Of a stretch of DNA of 64,000 nt, positions 34,514-43,189 are shown piece by piece. The notes below the pieces were generated by a model that was not told the DNA's origin, did no database searches, and worked only from the letters and a program-made list of their open reading frames with translations. A program made the position numbers and the translations under genes. The stretch's first letter is position 1; each line of letters opens with the position of its first letter. Source of the DNA: Streptomyces novaecaesareae (GTDB lineage: Bacteria; Actinomycetota; Actinomycetes; Streptomycetales; Streptomycetaceae); assembly GCF_000716875.1 (NCBI RefSeq), contig NZ_JNWQ01000035.1:1-64000 (forward strand). The letters run 5' to 3'.

Positions 34514-36346
34514 TCACATCCGCATCCGCAGCCGACAGACCACCGCGTCGGTGTGCCGGCGCAGGGCGCGGTCGATCACGGCGCCGCGCCGGTTCTGCAG
34601 CGCCCGCTGCCACCAGCGGGCGGGCTCCACCTCGGGGATCAGGACGGTCAGCCGGCCGTAGGCGTGCTCCGCGCCGAGCTCGTTGACGAAGGCGGCGATC
34701 GGCGGCCCCAGACGGCGGTGGTCGTCCGGGATCTCCACCAGCGGAACGCCCGGCTGCCACAGCTCCCAGTCCCGGCGCAGCGCCTCGGCCGCGGCCGGCT
34801 CGTGCACCACGGTCACCGCCATGACCTCGTCGCCGAGCGAGAGCGCCGCCGACAGGCCGTCCCGGGTGAGCCGGGTGATCGCCGTCACCGGGACGACGAC
34901 GAGGCTCCGCTGACGGGTCACCGGGCCGGGCACCCGGCCCAGCTCCAGCCGCTCGCCGATCCGCGCGTAGCTGCGGTGGACGGCCTCGAACAGCAGCACC
35001 AGCAGCGGCAGGGCCACCACGATGCCCCAGGCGCCCTCGGTGAACTTGGTGCCGGTGACGACCAGCGCGGCGACACCGGTGAGCAGCGCACCGAAGCCGT
35101 TCAGCGCGGCCTTCCACCGCCAGCCGGACGGCCGCCCGAGGAGCCAGTGCCGGACCATGCCGACCTGGCAGACGGTGAAGCCGACGAACACGCCGATCGA
35201 GAACAGCGGCACCAGGCTGTTGACGTCCCCGCCGGAGCCGACCAGCAGCGCGGCCGACACCGCGGCCAGGAACAGCACGCCGTAGCGGTACACCTGGCGG
35301 TCGGCGCGCAGGGCGAACACGTGCGGGAGGTGGTTGTCCCGGGCGAGCAGGTCGAGCAGCACCGGCAGCCCGCCGAAGGAGGTGTTGGCGGCCAGCCCGA
35401 GCAGGACCACGGTGGCGAACTGCACGACGTAGAAGCCGAAGCCGTGCCCGAGCGAGGCGTCGGCGAGCTGGGCGAGCACGGTGACGCCCTCGACCGGCTG
35501 GAGGTGGAAGCGGCCGATCAGCACGGCCAGCCCGATCAGCATCACGCCGAGCAGGGCGCCGAGCACGACCTCGGTGTGCTGGGCGCGCTTGACCCGCGGG
35601 GTGCGGAAGGAGGGCACGGCGTTGGCCACCGCCTCCACGCCGGTCAGCGCGGAGCAGCCGGCCGCGAAGGCCTTGAGCAGCAGCAGCGCGCCGACGGTGG
35701 TGGCGTTCTCGGCGAGCGCCGAGGCGTGGCCGGCGGCGGCCGCGGTGCCGGCCGGGCCGTCCCGGAACAGGCCGACCACGATGATCGCCAGGATGGAGAG
35801 GACGAAGACGGCCGTCGGGGCCATGAACCAGCGCGCCGACTCGGCGATCCCGCGCAGGTTCACCGCGGTGACCAGCGCGAGCACGCCCAGGCAGAGCCAG
35901 ACCCGCTGGTCGTACAGGCCCGGGACGGCCGAGGTCAGCGCGGCCACGCCGGCGGTGACCGAGACCGCGACGTTCAGGATGTAGTCGATCACCAGCGAGG
36001 CGGCCGCGGTCAGCGCCGTCCGGCGGCCCAGGTGCGCCTTGGCGACGGCGTAGGAGCCGCCGCCGTCCGGGAACGCCGCGATCACCTGCCGGTAGGAGGC
36101 GACCAGCACCGCCAGCAGGACGGCGATCGCCACGGTCACCGGCAGCGTGAAGCCCAGCCCGTACGCCCCCGCGGCGGCCAGCACCAGCACAATCGACTCC
36201 GGCCCGTACGCGACCGAGGCCATGGCGTCCAGCGACAGCGCCGCCAGCCCGCCGAGCGCGGTCAGCCGGTGCCGTTCGTCGCCCGCACCGGTGTCCGGCG
36301 GCTCGGGCTCGGCCGTGACGGCCGCAGTGGTGGTGGCGCTGGACAT
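34514..36346 (-). CDS. APC-superfamily permease, KimA-like potassium importer
   Basis: 610 aa from ATG 36346; the open frame upstream runs through tRNA-Tyr and is not coding. About twelve membrane helices and a C-terminal cytoplasmic domain of roughly 150 residues. From memory it aligns with Bacillus subtilis KimA (YdaO), a c-di-AMP-regulated K+:H+ symporter of 607 aa: LSLDAMASVAYGPESI, SYRQVIAAFPDGGGSYAVAK, LVIDYILNVAVSVTAGV, GCSALTGVEAVANAVPSF and VVPVTAITRLTRDGLSAALSL match family blocks. It lies upstream of kdp and shares its upstream repeat. Many databases would call it simply an amino-acid permease. Confidence 0.8.
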   Translation of the reverse strand: MSSATTTAAVTAEPEPPDTGAGDERHRLTALGGLAALSLDAMASVAYGPESIVLVLAAAGAYGLGFTLPVTVAIAVLLAVLVASYRQVIAAFPDGGGSYAVAKAHLGRRTALTAAASLVIDYILNVAVSVTAGVAALTSAVPGLYDQRVWLCLGVLALVTAVNLRGIAESARWFMAPTAVFVLSILAIIVVGLFRDGPAGTAAAAGHASALAENATTVGALLLLKAFAAGCSALTGVEAVANAVPSFRTPRVKRAQHTEVVLGALLGVMLIGLAVLIGRFHLQPVEGVTVLAQLADASLGHGFGFYVVQFATVVLLGLAANTSFGGLPVLLDLLARDNHLPHVFALRADRQVYRYGVLFLAAVSAALLVGSGGDVNSLVPLFSIGVFVGFTVCQVGMVRHWLLGRPSGWRWKAALNGFGALLTGVAALVVTGTKFTEGAWGIVVALPLLVLLFEAVHRSYARIGERLELGRVPGPVTRQRSLVVVPVTAITRLTRDGLSAALSLGDEVMAVTVVHEPAAAEALRRDWELWQPGVPLVEIPDDHRRLGPPIAAFVNELGAEHAYGRLTVLIPEVEPARWWQRALQNRRGAVIDRALRRHTDAVVCRLRMRM

Positions 36347-36426
36347 CGAACGGAACCTCCGCAGTCGGGCAGTTGCTCCGATCCTGCGGTCCGCCCGCCC
36401 GGCCCTCCCCCGGCCCCTACGCGTTC

Positions 36427-36464
36427 CTGACGCGGCCACGAGCGGCTTTGACGGGCCCTTGACG
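36427..36464. promoter_or_regulatory. kimA upstream site: phased TTGACG repeats
   Basis: CTGACG at 36427, TTGACG at 36448 and TTGACG at 36459 (spacings 21 and 11). They lie 81-118 bases before the kimA ATG, in the same orientation as those before kdp. On the coding strand a weak TAGGGG follows the proximal repeat by 7 bases. Apart from this site, a few short repeats and the tRNA-Tyr terminator, the 394 bases between kimA and tRNA-Tyr hold nothing I recognise. Confidence 0.6.
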
Positions 36465-36693
36465 CGGCCGCCGTGCCGCGCGGGGTTCCGGCCCGATGGC
36501 TGTTGGCGGGGGTGGGGTGAGCCGTTGTCCCGGCGGGCGCCGGTTGGGAAGACGATCAGCTCGGTCGAAGGACTCCCACCCCCGGCCCACCACTCTGCTG
36601 CCCGTCTCCCGTAATTGCAAGCCATGCGCAATAAGTGCGCCCACATGCGGCCCGGGGAGGGCGGGGCGATGAGGAGGGCACGGGAACGAAAAA

Positions 36694-36725
36694 GCCCCCG
36701 ATCCGCGTTTCCGCAGATCGGGGGC
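36694..36725 (-). terminator. tRNA-Tyr terminator
   Basis: Perfect 10-bp stem gcccccgatc with gatcgggggc, followed by TTTTT on the minus strand and CTTTT on the plus strand. Confidence 0.9.
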
Positions 36726-36740
36726 CTTTTCTCTATCCTG

Positions 36741-36821
36741 TGGCTGGTGCAGGGTTCGAACCTGCGTAGCTTGCGCGACAGATTTACAGTCTGCTCCCTT
36801 TGGCCGCTCGGGCAACCAGCC
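36741..36821 (-). tRNA. tRNA-Tyr (GTA)
   Basis: 81 nt class II tRNA with a long variable arm. Acceptor GGCTGGT with ACCAGCC, anticodon loop CTGTAAA (GTA), T-arm GCAGGTTCGAACCCTGC. CCA is not encoded. Confidence 0.96.
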
Positions 36822-37038
36822 AGGATTTTCACCGCCCGGGGCGTTTGCCCCGTTCGACTTGGTAAACCATACCTGATGCCAGGGGGTGCTCCGCCACTCG
36901 ATAGATCACGCGATGATCAAGGAATGACGTGCGGTCGGCGCGGGCGAGCGCGGGGCGGTGCTGGATAGGCTGGGGCGGCGGTCGCCCCGTGGGGCGGGCC
37001 GTGTCAGTGAAGCCAGAGCATCAAGGAGACCAACACCC

Positions 37039-37527
37039 ATGGCCGACTCCAGTTTCGACATCGTCTCGAAGGTCGAGTGGCAGGAGGTCGACAACGCGAT
37101 CAACCAGACCTCCCGCGAGATCGCGACGCGCTTCGACTTCAAGGGCGTGGGCGGCGAGATCAGCCGCTCGGGCGAGAAGATCGAGATGAAGGCCAACGGC
37201 GAGGAGCGCGTGCGGGCCATCCTCGACGTGCTGCAGACGAAGTTCATCAAGCGCGGCCTGTCGCTGAAGGCGCTGGACGCCGGCGAGCCCCAGCTGTCCG
37301 GCAAGGAGTACAAGATCTTCGCCGACATCAAGGAAGGCATCACCACGGAGGACGCGAAGAAGGTCGCGAAGATCATCCGTGACGAGGGCCCGAAGGGCGT
37401 CAAGGCGCAGGTCCAGGGCGACGAGCTGCGCGTCAGCTCGAAGAGCCGCGACGACCTCCAGACCGTGCAGGCCCTGCTCAAGGGCAAGGACCTGGACTTC
37501 GCGATCCAGTTCGTGAACTACCGCTGA
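37039..37527 (+). CDS. yajQ: YajQ family nucleotide-binding protein
   Basis: 162 aa from ATG 37039, with AAGGAGA ten bases upstream. The whole UPF0234/YajQ pattern is present: [19 protein letters not shown] at the start, [26 protein letters not shown], and [20 protein letters not shown] at the end. Two ferredoxin-like halves. Family members bind nucleotides (c-di-GMP in Xanthomonas) and tRNA has been reported; the role in actinobacteria is not settled. Confidence 0.95.
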   Translation: MADSSFDIVSKVEWQEVDNAINQTSREIATRFDFKGVGGEISRSGEKIEMKANGEERVRAILDVLQTKFIKRGLSLKALDAGEPQLSGKEYKIFADIKEGITTEDAKKVAKIIRDEGPKGVKAQVQGDELRVSSKSRDDLQTVQALLKGKDLDFAIQFVNYR

Positions 37528-37550
37528 CCCTCCGGTCGGTCGGACGACGG

Positions 37551-37586
37551 AACGGCTCCGCTCCCGGATTCGGGAGCGGAGCCGTT
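37551..37586 (+). terminator. yajQ terminator
   Basis: Perfect 15-bp stem aacggctccgctccc with gggagcggagccgtt around ggattc, 23 bases past the stop. It can serve both strands. Confidence 0.85.
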
Positions 37587-37611
37587 CGCGTCGGTGGTGG
37601 GACGGGGCGGG

Positions 37612-38213
37612 TCAGCCGGTGGCGGGGTGGGAGCGGGCCGCGGCGGTCAGGGCCTGGGCCTGGGCGCGGAGGGCGTCGAGCTGCTGGTGCAGGGTGGCGG
37701 CGGAGCCGGGCACCGTGGTCGGGGCCGGGACCGTCACCGGCGGGGTCGGGACGGTCACCGGCGGGGTCGGGAGCTGGCCGATCAGGCCCTGCAGGGTGCT
37801 CAGCAGGGTGGCGACGAGCTGTTGGACGGCGCTGAGGTCGAGGGCGCCGGAGGTCACCGTCGAGAGCAGGCCGGTGACCAGCTTGATGACGTCCCCGACC
37901 GCCCCGAGCGCGGCGGTCGGGTCCGGCACGGCGGGAATGGCCGGGATGGTTGGGATGGCAGGGTCGTCCGGGTCGGCCGGGTCGGGAGAGTTGACGGCGC
38001 CCCGCCGACGACGGCGGCGAGAGCCGCAGGGACGACGGGGACGGCGGGAACAGCAGGGACGACGGGGGCGACGGGAACGACAGGGACGGCGGGGACCGAG
38101 ACGGTGGTACGGGCGGCCGCGGCTCCATTGCCGACGGCTGTGGCGGACGCCGCGGCGACCGTGGTCAGCGCGAACGCTGTGGTCAGCACGACGGCCATCC
38201 GGGTGGCACGCAT
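37612..38213 (-). pseudogene. frameshifted secreted Pro/Val-rich protein
   Basis: ATG 38213 opens a frame with a clear signal peptide (MRATRMAVVLTTAFALTTVA, cleavage near ASATA-VG) and a low-complexity Val/Pro segment (VPAVPVVPVAPVVPAVP). Near position 37995-38000 (minus-strand context ggcggggcgccgtc) this frame turns into basic nonsense, while the neighbouring frame picks up sensible sequence: VNSPDPADPDDPAIPTIPAIP, DVIKLVTGLLSTVTSGALDLS, then TPPVTVPTPPVTVPAPTTVP. Removing one base at the G/C run would join them into a protein of about 200 aa. Either a real frameshift or an error in a GC-rich run. No known domain. Confidence 0.72.
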
Positions 38214-38336
38214 GGGTACTGCTTCCTCTCACTGTGGATCAGGCGAGATCGCCTGCTTCACAAGGTCGGGCAGTCATCCGGACGCAGCCACCGCAGGTAC
38301 GCCGAACGGTGCGGGCCGGCTCGGGGTCGATCCGCG

Positions 38337-38840
38337 CTAATCGGCCTCCGCCGCCCAGTCCCGGGTGCTGCGGTGCAGTCCGAGGCCGACCGAGGCGAAC
38401 TCGTCCGCCCGGCCCTCCCCGGTGTGCGCGCCGAGCCGCCGCAGGGCGCGGGAGATCGGGGTGCCCTCGGGTGCCGAGGGCTCGAACTCGCCGCTGGTGA
38501 GCGGGCCGAGGACGATCCGACCGTTCTCCCACACGGCGGCGCGCTGGGTGCCGCTGCCGCCGAAGTACTCGGCCTCCACGCAGGCGATCGGGCCGGCCTT
38601 CGACCAAGCGGCCAGCCGGAGTTCGAAGCCGTCCGCGTGCCGGCCGAACCCGGCCCCACCGAAGGGTTTGTGGACGCTGCCGTCGCCCTGGAGGGCGGCG
38701 AGGACCGAGGAGGTGACCGGGATCAGTGCCAGCCCCTGCCCCAACGGCACCACCCGGGCCGCCGACACCTCTGCGGCCGCCACCCTCAGCAGCTCCAATG
38801 TTCCTATCAGCGCCTGGAGTTCATAGGACATGCCGGACAT
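38337..38840 (-). CDS. hypothetical protein
   Basis: 167 aa from ATG 38840 (MSGMSYELQALIGTLELLR; an ATG three codons later is also possible). No family recognised. It reads as a soluble alpha/beta protein with VVPLGQGLALIPVTSSVL, AAWSKAGPIACVEAEYFGGSG and a Trp-Ala-Ala-Glu C-terminus. No signal peptide or membrane helix. The GC pattern at third codon positions is normal, so it is probably a real gene. It stands alone between the frameshifted secreted gene and a divergent peptidase. Confidence 0.7.
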   Translation of the reverse strand: MSGMSYELQALIGTLELLRVAAAEVSAARVVPLGQGLALIPVTSSVLAALQGDGSVHKPFGGAGFGRHADGFELRLAAWSKAGPIACVEAEYFGGSGTQRAAVWENGRIVLGPLTSGEFEPSAPEGTPISRALRRLGAHTGEGRADEFASVGLGLHRSTRDWAAEAD

Positions 38841-38932
38841 CGTGTCCCACTGCACTGACAGTCGGCCCGGAATTTATGATTCCGTGCCCGGTCGGAGACC
38901 GTAGAGCAGACTGAGCACCGTCACGAATCGGT

Positions 38933-38964
38933 CCGGCACCCCGGCACCCCGGCACCCCGGCACC
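38933..38964 (+). repeat. 8-bp tandem repeat (ccggcacc) x4
   Basis: Four exact contiguous copies. They lie in the 331-base gap (38841-39171) between the divergent hypothetical and M20 genes; the rest of this gap is low-complexity GC-rich sequence where I recognise nothing else. Confidence 0.9.
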
Positions 38965-39171
38965 CGCGGTAGGTCACCCGCTCGGGCGCATGCCGCATGC
39001 GGCGGCCCCGGCACCCGGGTGGACTGGCCGGGTACGGCCCACCCCGGGGGCCTCCCCCGACTCCCGTCCCGCCGACTGCCGCCGACCGCCGCCGACTTCG
39101 CCCCGCGCCACGGCCGCCACGGCCGCCACAGGCGTCGCACGCACGCCGCAAAACAGCCCACGGGAGCTCGA

Positions 39172-40524
39172 ATGACCGACGAACTCGCCAGCCGCATCGC
39201 CGCGTTGATGCCGCGCGCCCAGGCCGACCTGGCCGAGCTGGTGGCCATCCCGTCCGTCGCCGACCCCCGGCAGTACCCGCCGGAGAAGTGCCGGCAGGCC
39301 GCCGAGTGGGTCGCCGCCGCCTTCACCGAGGCCGGTCTGCGCGACGTCCACCTGGAGGAGACCCCGGACGGCAGCCACGCCGTGATCGGCCACCGCCCGC
39401 CGCCGCCCGGCGCCCCGACCGTGCTGCTCTACAGCCATTACGACGTCCAGCCCCCGCTGGACGACGCCGCCTGGGAGTCCCCGCCGTTCCGGCTCACCGA
39501 GCGCGACGGCCGCTGGTACGGGCGCGGCGCCGCCGACTGCAAGGGCAACATCGTCATGCACCTCACTGCGCTGCGCGCGCTCGGGGAGTCCGTCCCGGTC
39601 GGCCTCAAGCTGGTGGTCGAGGGCTCCGAGGAGCAGGGCACCGGCGGCCTGGAGCAGTACCTGCCCCCGCACGCCGGGGAGTTGCACGCCGACGCCCTGC
39701 TGATCTGCGACACCGGCAACGCCGCCGTCGGCGTCCCGACCGCCACGACCTCGCTGCGCGGGGTCGCCAACGTGGTGGTCACCGTCCGGGCGCTGAAGGG
39801 CGACATGCACTCCGGCATGTTCGGCGGCGCCGCCCCGGATGCCCTCGCCGCGCTGGTCCGGATGCTCGACTCGCTGCGCGACGCCGACGGCGGCACCCGG
39901 ATCGACGGCCTGGACTGTGACGGGACGTGGAGCGGCGCCGGCTACGACGAGGACGCCTTCCGCACCGACGCCGGCGTCCTGGACGGCGTCCGGCTGACTG
40001 GCTCCGGCACCGTCGCCGACCGGCTCTGGGCCCGCCCCGCCGTCACCGTCCTCGGCATCGACTGCCCGCCGGTGGTCGGCTCGGCCGCCGCCGTCCCGGC
40101 CACCGCCCGGGCCCGGGTGAGCCTGCGGGTGCCGCCCGGCACCGACGCCGGCGCCGCCCAGGACGCGCTCATCGGCCACCTTGAGGCGGCCGCACCCTGG
40201 GGCGTGCAGGTGGAGGTCGTACGGGAGGGCGCGGGCTCGCCGTTCCGGGCCGGCACCGGCGGGCCCGCGTACGCCGCGCTCGGCAAGGCGATGCAGGAGG
40301 TCTACGGCCGGCCGATGTCCTTCCTCGGCCAGGGCGGCTCGATCCCGCTCTGCAACGTCCTCGCCGCCACCTACCCCGACGCGGAGATCATCCTGATGGG
40401 CGTCGAGGAGCCGCGCTGCCTGATCCACGCGCCGAACGAGAGCGTCGACCCGGACGAGATCGCGCACATGGCCCACGTGGAGGCGCTGTTCCTGCGGCAC
40501 TTCGCCGGCTCGGCGAGGCGCTGA
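39172..40524 (+). CDS. M20 family metallodipeptidase
   Basis: 450 aa from ATG 39172 with GGAG upstream. Zinc peptidase of the CNDP/DapE group. Seen: the first ligand motif YSHYDVQPP, the bridging aspartate in GRGAADCKGN, the general-base glutamate and ligand in VEGSEEQGTGG, a ligand aspartate in LICDTGN, the lid/dimerisation domain at about residues 190-330, and the last ligand region (IHAPNESVD). Cytoplasmic; hydrolyses dipeptides or N-acyl amino acids. Its TGA is followed in the same frame by the decayed M24 gene and a 17-bp duplication. Confidence 0.92.
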   Translation: MTDELASRIAALMPRAQADLAELVAIPSVADPRQYPPEKCRQAAEWVAAAFTEAGLRDVHLEETPDGSHAVIGHRPPPPGAPTVLLYSHYDVQPPLDDAAWESPPFRLTERDGRWYGRGAADCKGNIVMHLTALRALGESVPVGLKLVVEGSEEQGTGGLEQYLPPHAGELHADALLICDTGNAAVGVPTATTSLRGVANVVVTVRALKGDMHSGMFGGAAPDALAALVRMLDSLRDADGGTRIDGLDCDGTWSGAGYDEDAFRTDAGVLDGVRLTGSGTVADRLWARPAVTVLGIDCPPVVGSAAAVPATARARVSLRVPPGTDAGAAQDALIGHLEAAAPWGVQVEVVREGAGSPFRAGTGGPAYAALGKAMQEVYGRPMSFLGQGGSIPLCNVLAATYPDAEIILMGVEEPRCLIHAPNESVDPDEIAHMAHVEALFLRHFAGSARR

Positions 40525-40554
40525 GCGATTCGAGGCCCTGAGCGATTCGAGGCC
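40521..40554 (+). repeat. 17-bp exact tandem duplication over the M20 stop codon
   Basis: ctgagcgattcgaggcc occurs at 40521-40537 and again at 40538-40554. The first copy includes the M20 stop codon; the second leads into the M24 remnant. Confidence 0.9.
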
Positions 40555-41301
40555 TACCTGTGCGGCTACACGCCCACCGCGATCACCGAGCGGCTGACCA
40601 CCCTCGTCCTCACCGCCGGTCGCGAGCCCGCCCTGGTCGTCCCCAGGCTGGAGCGCCCGGACGCCGAGAAGGCGGTCGGCGCCGCGGCCGTCCGGCTGCT
40701 CGACTGGTCCGACGGCGAGGACCCGTTCGCCACCGCCGGCCCGCTGCTCATCCAGTACGGGCACAGTCAGGTGGACTTCACCGTGGTCGGTTCCGGCCCC
40801 AACGGCGCCAACCCCCACCACGAGGCCGGTGACCGGGTCATCCGAACGGGTGACACCGTGGTGCTGGACTTCGGCGGCCTCAAGGACGGCTACGGCTCCG
40901 ACACCACCCGCACGGTGCACGTCGGAGCGGACGTCCCGGCCGAGGTCCGGGCGGTGCACGACCTGGTCAGGACCGCGCAGCAGACCGCCTTCGAGGCCGT
41001 CCGCCCCGGCGTGGGCTGCCAGGAGATCGACCGGATCGCCCGCCGGGTGATCACCGAGGGCGGCTACGGCGAGTACTTCATCCACCGCACCGGGCACGGG
41101 ATCGGCACCACGACGCACGAGCCTCCGTACCCGGTCGAGGGCGAGGAACGGCCGCTGGTGCCGGGCATGTGCTTCTCGATCGAGCCCGGGATCTACCTGC
41201 CCGGCCGGTTCGGGGTGCGGATCGAGGACATCGTCACCGTCACCACGACCGGCGGCCGCCGCTTCAACAACACCCCGCACGAGTTGGGCATCGTCGCCTG
41301 A
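40538..41301 (+). pseudogene. Xaa-Pro aminopeptidase (M24), internally deleted
   Basis: Continuous frame from after the M20 stop to TGA 41301, but no convincing start. It begins RFEAYLCGYTPTAITERL, which joins the first helix of the creatinase-like domain directly to the later GYTPTAITERL block; a few dozen residues seem missing. After DWSDGEDPFATAGPLL it jumps to IQYGHSQVDFTVVGSGPNG, skipping roughly 70-100 residues present in full-length relatives. The C-terminal half is intact and keeps all five metal ligands (LDFGG, GSDTTRT, GHGIG, IEPG, RIEDIV). Both joins are in frame. Probably inactive. A GTG at 40771 could still start a 176-aa fragment. Confidence 0.7.
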
Positions 41302-41501
41302 CCGCGCGCCCGGCCCCGGCCCCGGCCCCGGCCGTGCCCTCGGCCTCCGTGCCGGCCGCACCGTCAACCGGGCTGCCGTCAACCCGTGCTGCCGTCAACC
41401 GTGCCGCCGACGACCGTGCCACCGACCGGATCGGGCGTTCTTACGATCCGGTCATGCTTCACCCAGAGTCCTCCAAGTTTGGCTTGCTATTTTCAGTGCG
41501 C

Positions 41502-42500
41502 ATGACCAAGACCCTCTCCCCGGCCGCGCCACCCGCTCGGCCCGGGCAACCGCGCCCGGTGCCTCCGCCCCGCCCCCGCGTGACGGCCTGGTCGAGACTC
41601 CGGCTCCTGGCGTGGCCGCTCTACCTGACCGGTCTCGTCTGGTTCCTGCGCACCGAGGGCATCCCGGCGGCCAACGACGTGCTGTTCCTCTGGCTGATCG
41701 GGGCCCTGCTCACCGCCGCCGTGCACAGCGGGCACGGCTCCCGCGGCTTCGTCCTGGTCCTGCGCGACTGGGTCCCGGTGATGGCCGTGGTGTGGACGTA
41801 CTCGCTGCTGCGCGGCTACGGCGCGCACACCCCGTGGGCCCCGCACTGGCTGCCGCAGCTGCGCTTCGACGAGGTGCTGGGCTTCGGCGAGACCTGGACC
41901 GTCCGGCTCCAGCACGCCCTCTACACCCCCGGCTCCCCGCACTGGTACGACTACGCGGCGGTGGGCGTCTACCTCTCGCACTTCTTCGTGGTCTTCCTCC
42001 TGCTCGCGGTGCTCTGGCGGCGCGCGCACCACCGGTTCCGGCAGCTGCTCGCCTGCTACCTGACACTCACCTTCGCGGGCTTCGCCACCTACCTGCTCTA
42101 CCCGGCCGACCCGCCGTGGCTGGTCGCCCAGGAGGGCAACCTGCCGCACCTGTCCCGGGTGGTCTGGGAGGTGATCTCGGTGAGCGGGCTGCCGCAGGCC
42201 GACTCGCTGCTGGAGAACGGCAGCCAGTTCGCCAACGACGTCGCCGCGATGCCCTCGCTGCACTCCGCCTACCCGGCGATGCTGCTGTTCTACTTCTGGC
42301 CCACCGCCCGGCCCTGGCTGCGGGCGGTGCTGGTCGCCTATCCGCTCGCGATGACGTTCACCCTGGTCTACGGCGCGGAGCACTTCATCATCGACGTCTT
42401 CGTCGGCTGGGCGTACGCGGCCGTGGTGGTGTTCGGCCTGCGGTGGCTGCGCAGCCGCCGCACGGTGCCGGCCGGGGGCACGGCAGACTTGGCCGGGTGA
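41502..42500 (+). CDS. membrane phosphatase/transferase of the PAP2-AUR1 type
   Basis: 332 aa from ATG 41502 (ATG 41454 would add 16 codons). Five to six membrane helices. The PAP2 motifs are seen as AAMPSLHSAYP and, about 50 residues later, YGAEHFIIDVFVGW, carrying the two catalytic histidines and the aspartate; the first PAP2 motif is degenerate, as in the inositol-phosphorylceramide-synthase-like (AUR1) branch. Probably works on lipid phosphates at the outer membrane face. Its stop overlaps the start of the next gene by 4 bases. Confidence 0.83.
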   Translation: MTKTLSPAAPPARPGQPRPVPPPRPRVTAWSRLRLLAWPLYLTGLVWFLRTEGIPAANDVLFLWLIGALLTAAVHSGHGSRGFVLVLRDWVPVMAVVWTYSLLRGYGAHTPWAPHWLPQLRFDEVLGFGETWTVRLQHALYTPGSPHWYDYAAVGVYLSHFFVVFLLLAVLWRRAHHRFRQLLACYLTLTFAGFATYLLYPADPPWLVAQEGNLPHLSRVVWEVISVSGLPQADSLLENGSQFANDVAAMPSLHSAYPAMLLFYFWPTARPWLRAVLVAYPLAMTFTLVYGAEHFIIDVFVGWAYAAVVVFGLRWLRSRRTVPAGGTADLAG

Positions 42501-43189
42501 AGTCGCAGACGCCGATGAAGCCCAGCGCCGGGCCCGCCGCCCGGCCCGCCGCCGGATCCGCCACCAAGCCCGCTGCCAAGCCCACCGCCGAACAGCTGCT
42601 GGCCGCCAAGGACACCACCATCCCGGACGTCGCCGGGCCCGGGCTGCGGGTGCTGTTCTGCGGCATCAACCCGGGCCTGTGGTCCGGCGCCACCGGGCAC
42701 CACTTCGCCCGCCCCGGCAACCGCTTCTGGCCCGCCCTGCACCGCTCCGGCTTCACCGGGCGCCAGTACCGGCCGGACGAACAGGACGAACTGCTCGCGC
42801 TCGGCCTGGGCATCACCAACGTCGCCCCGCGCACCACCGCCAAGGCGGACGAGCTGACCGCCGAGGAGCTGCGCGAGGGCGGCGCCGCGCTCCGCGAGCG
42901 GGTGCTGCGGCTGCGCCCGCGGGTGCTGGCCGTGCTCGGCATCGGCGCCTACCGGACGGCCTTCGGGCAGCGGCGGGCCGCGATCGGGCGCCAGCCGGAG
43001 GGCATCGGCTCGACCGAGGTGTGGGTGCTGCCCAACCCCAGCGGCCTCAACGCGCACTACACGCTGGACGCGCTGGCCGAGGAGTTCCGGCGGCTCCGGG
43101 AGGCTGTCGACGGCCGAGCGGGCGCCGGGGGTCGAGCGGGCGCCGGGGGTCGAGCCGACGCCTGGGGTCGACCCGCCTCCGAGGGCTGA
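42497..43189 (+). CDS. mug: G/U mismatch-specific DNA glycosylase (Mug/TDG type)
   Basis: 230 aa from GTG 42497, overlapping the previous stop (GTGA); an ATG 6 codons on is possible. An Ala/Pro/Lys-rich N-terminal tail (about 45 residues) precedes the UDG-superfamily core: motif 1 LFCGINPGLWSG, HHFARPGNRFWPALH, GITNVAPRTTAKADEL, and the leucine-loop motif LPNPSGLNAHYT. Asn of GINPG is the catalytic residue of the Mug family. Removes U or thymine mispaired with G. The last 25 residues come from an 18-bp repeat. Confidence 0.9.
   Translation: MKSQTPMKPSAGPAARPAAGSATKPAAKPTAEQLLAAKDTTIPDVAGPGLRVLFCGINPGLWSGATGHHFARPGNRFWPALHRSGFTGRQYRPDEQDELLALGLGITNVAPRTTAKADELTAEELREGGAALRERVLRLRPRVLAVLGIGAYRTAFGQRRAAIGRQPEGIGSTEVWVLPNPSGLNAHYTLDALAEEFRRLREAVDGRAGAGGRAGAGGRADAWGRPASEG

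Noticed and set aside
38874..41382. An 802-codon minus-strand ORF opposite the M20 and M24 genes
   Set aside because: The M20 peptidase has all its ligands on the plus strand; the antisense frame is low complexity.
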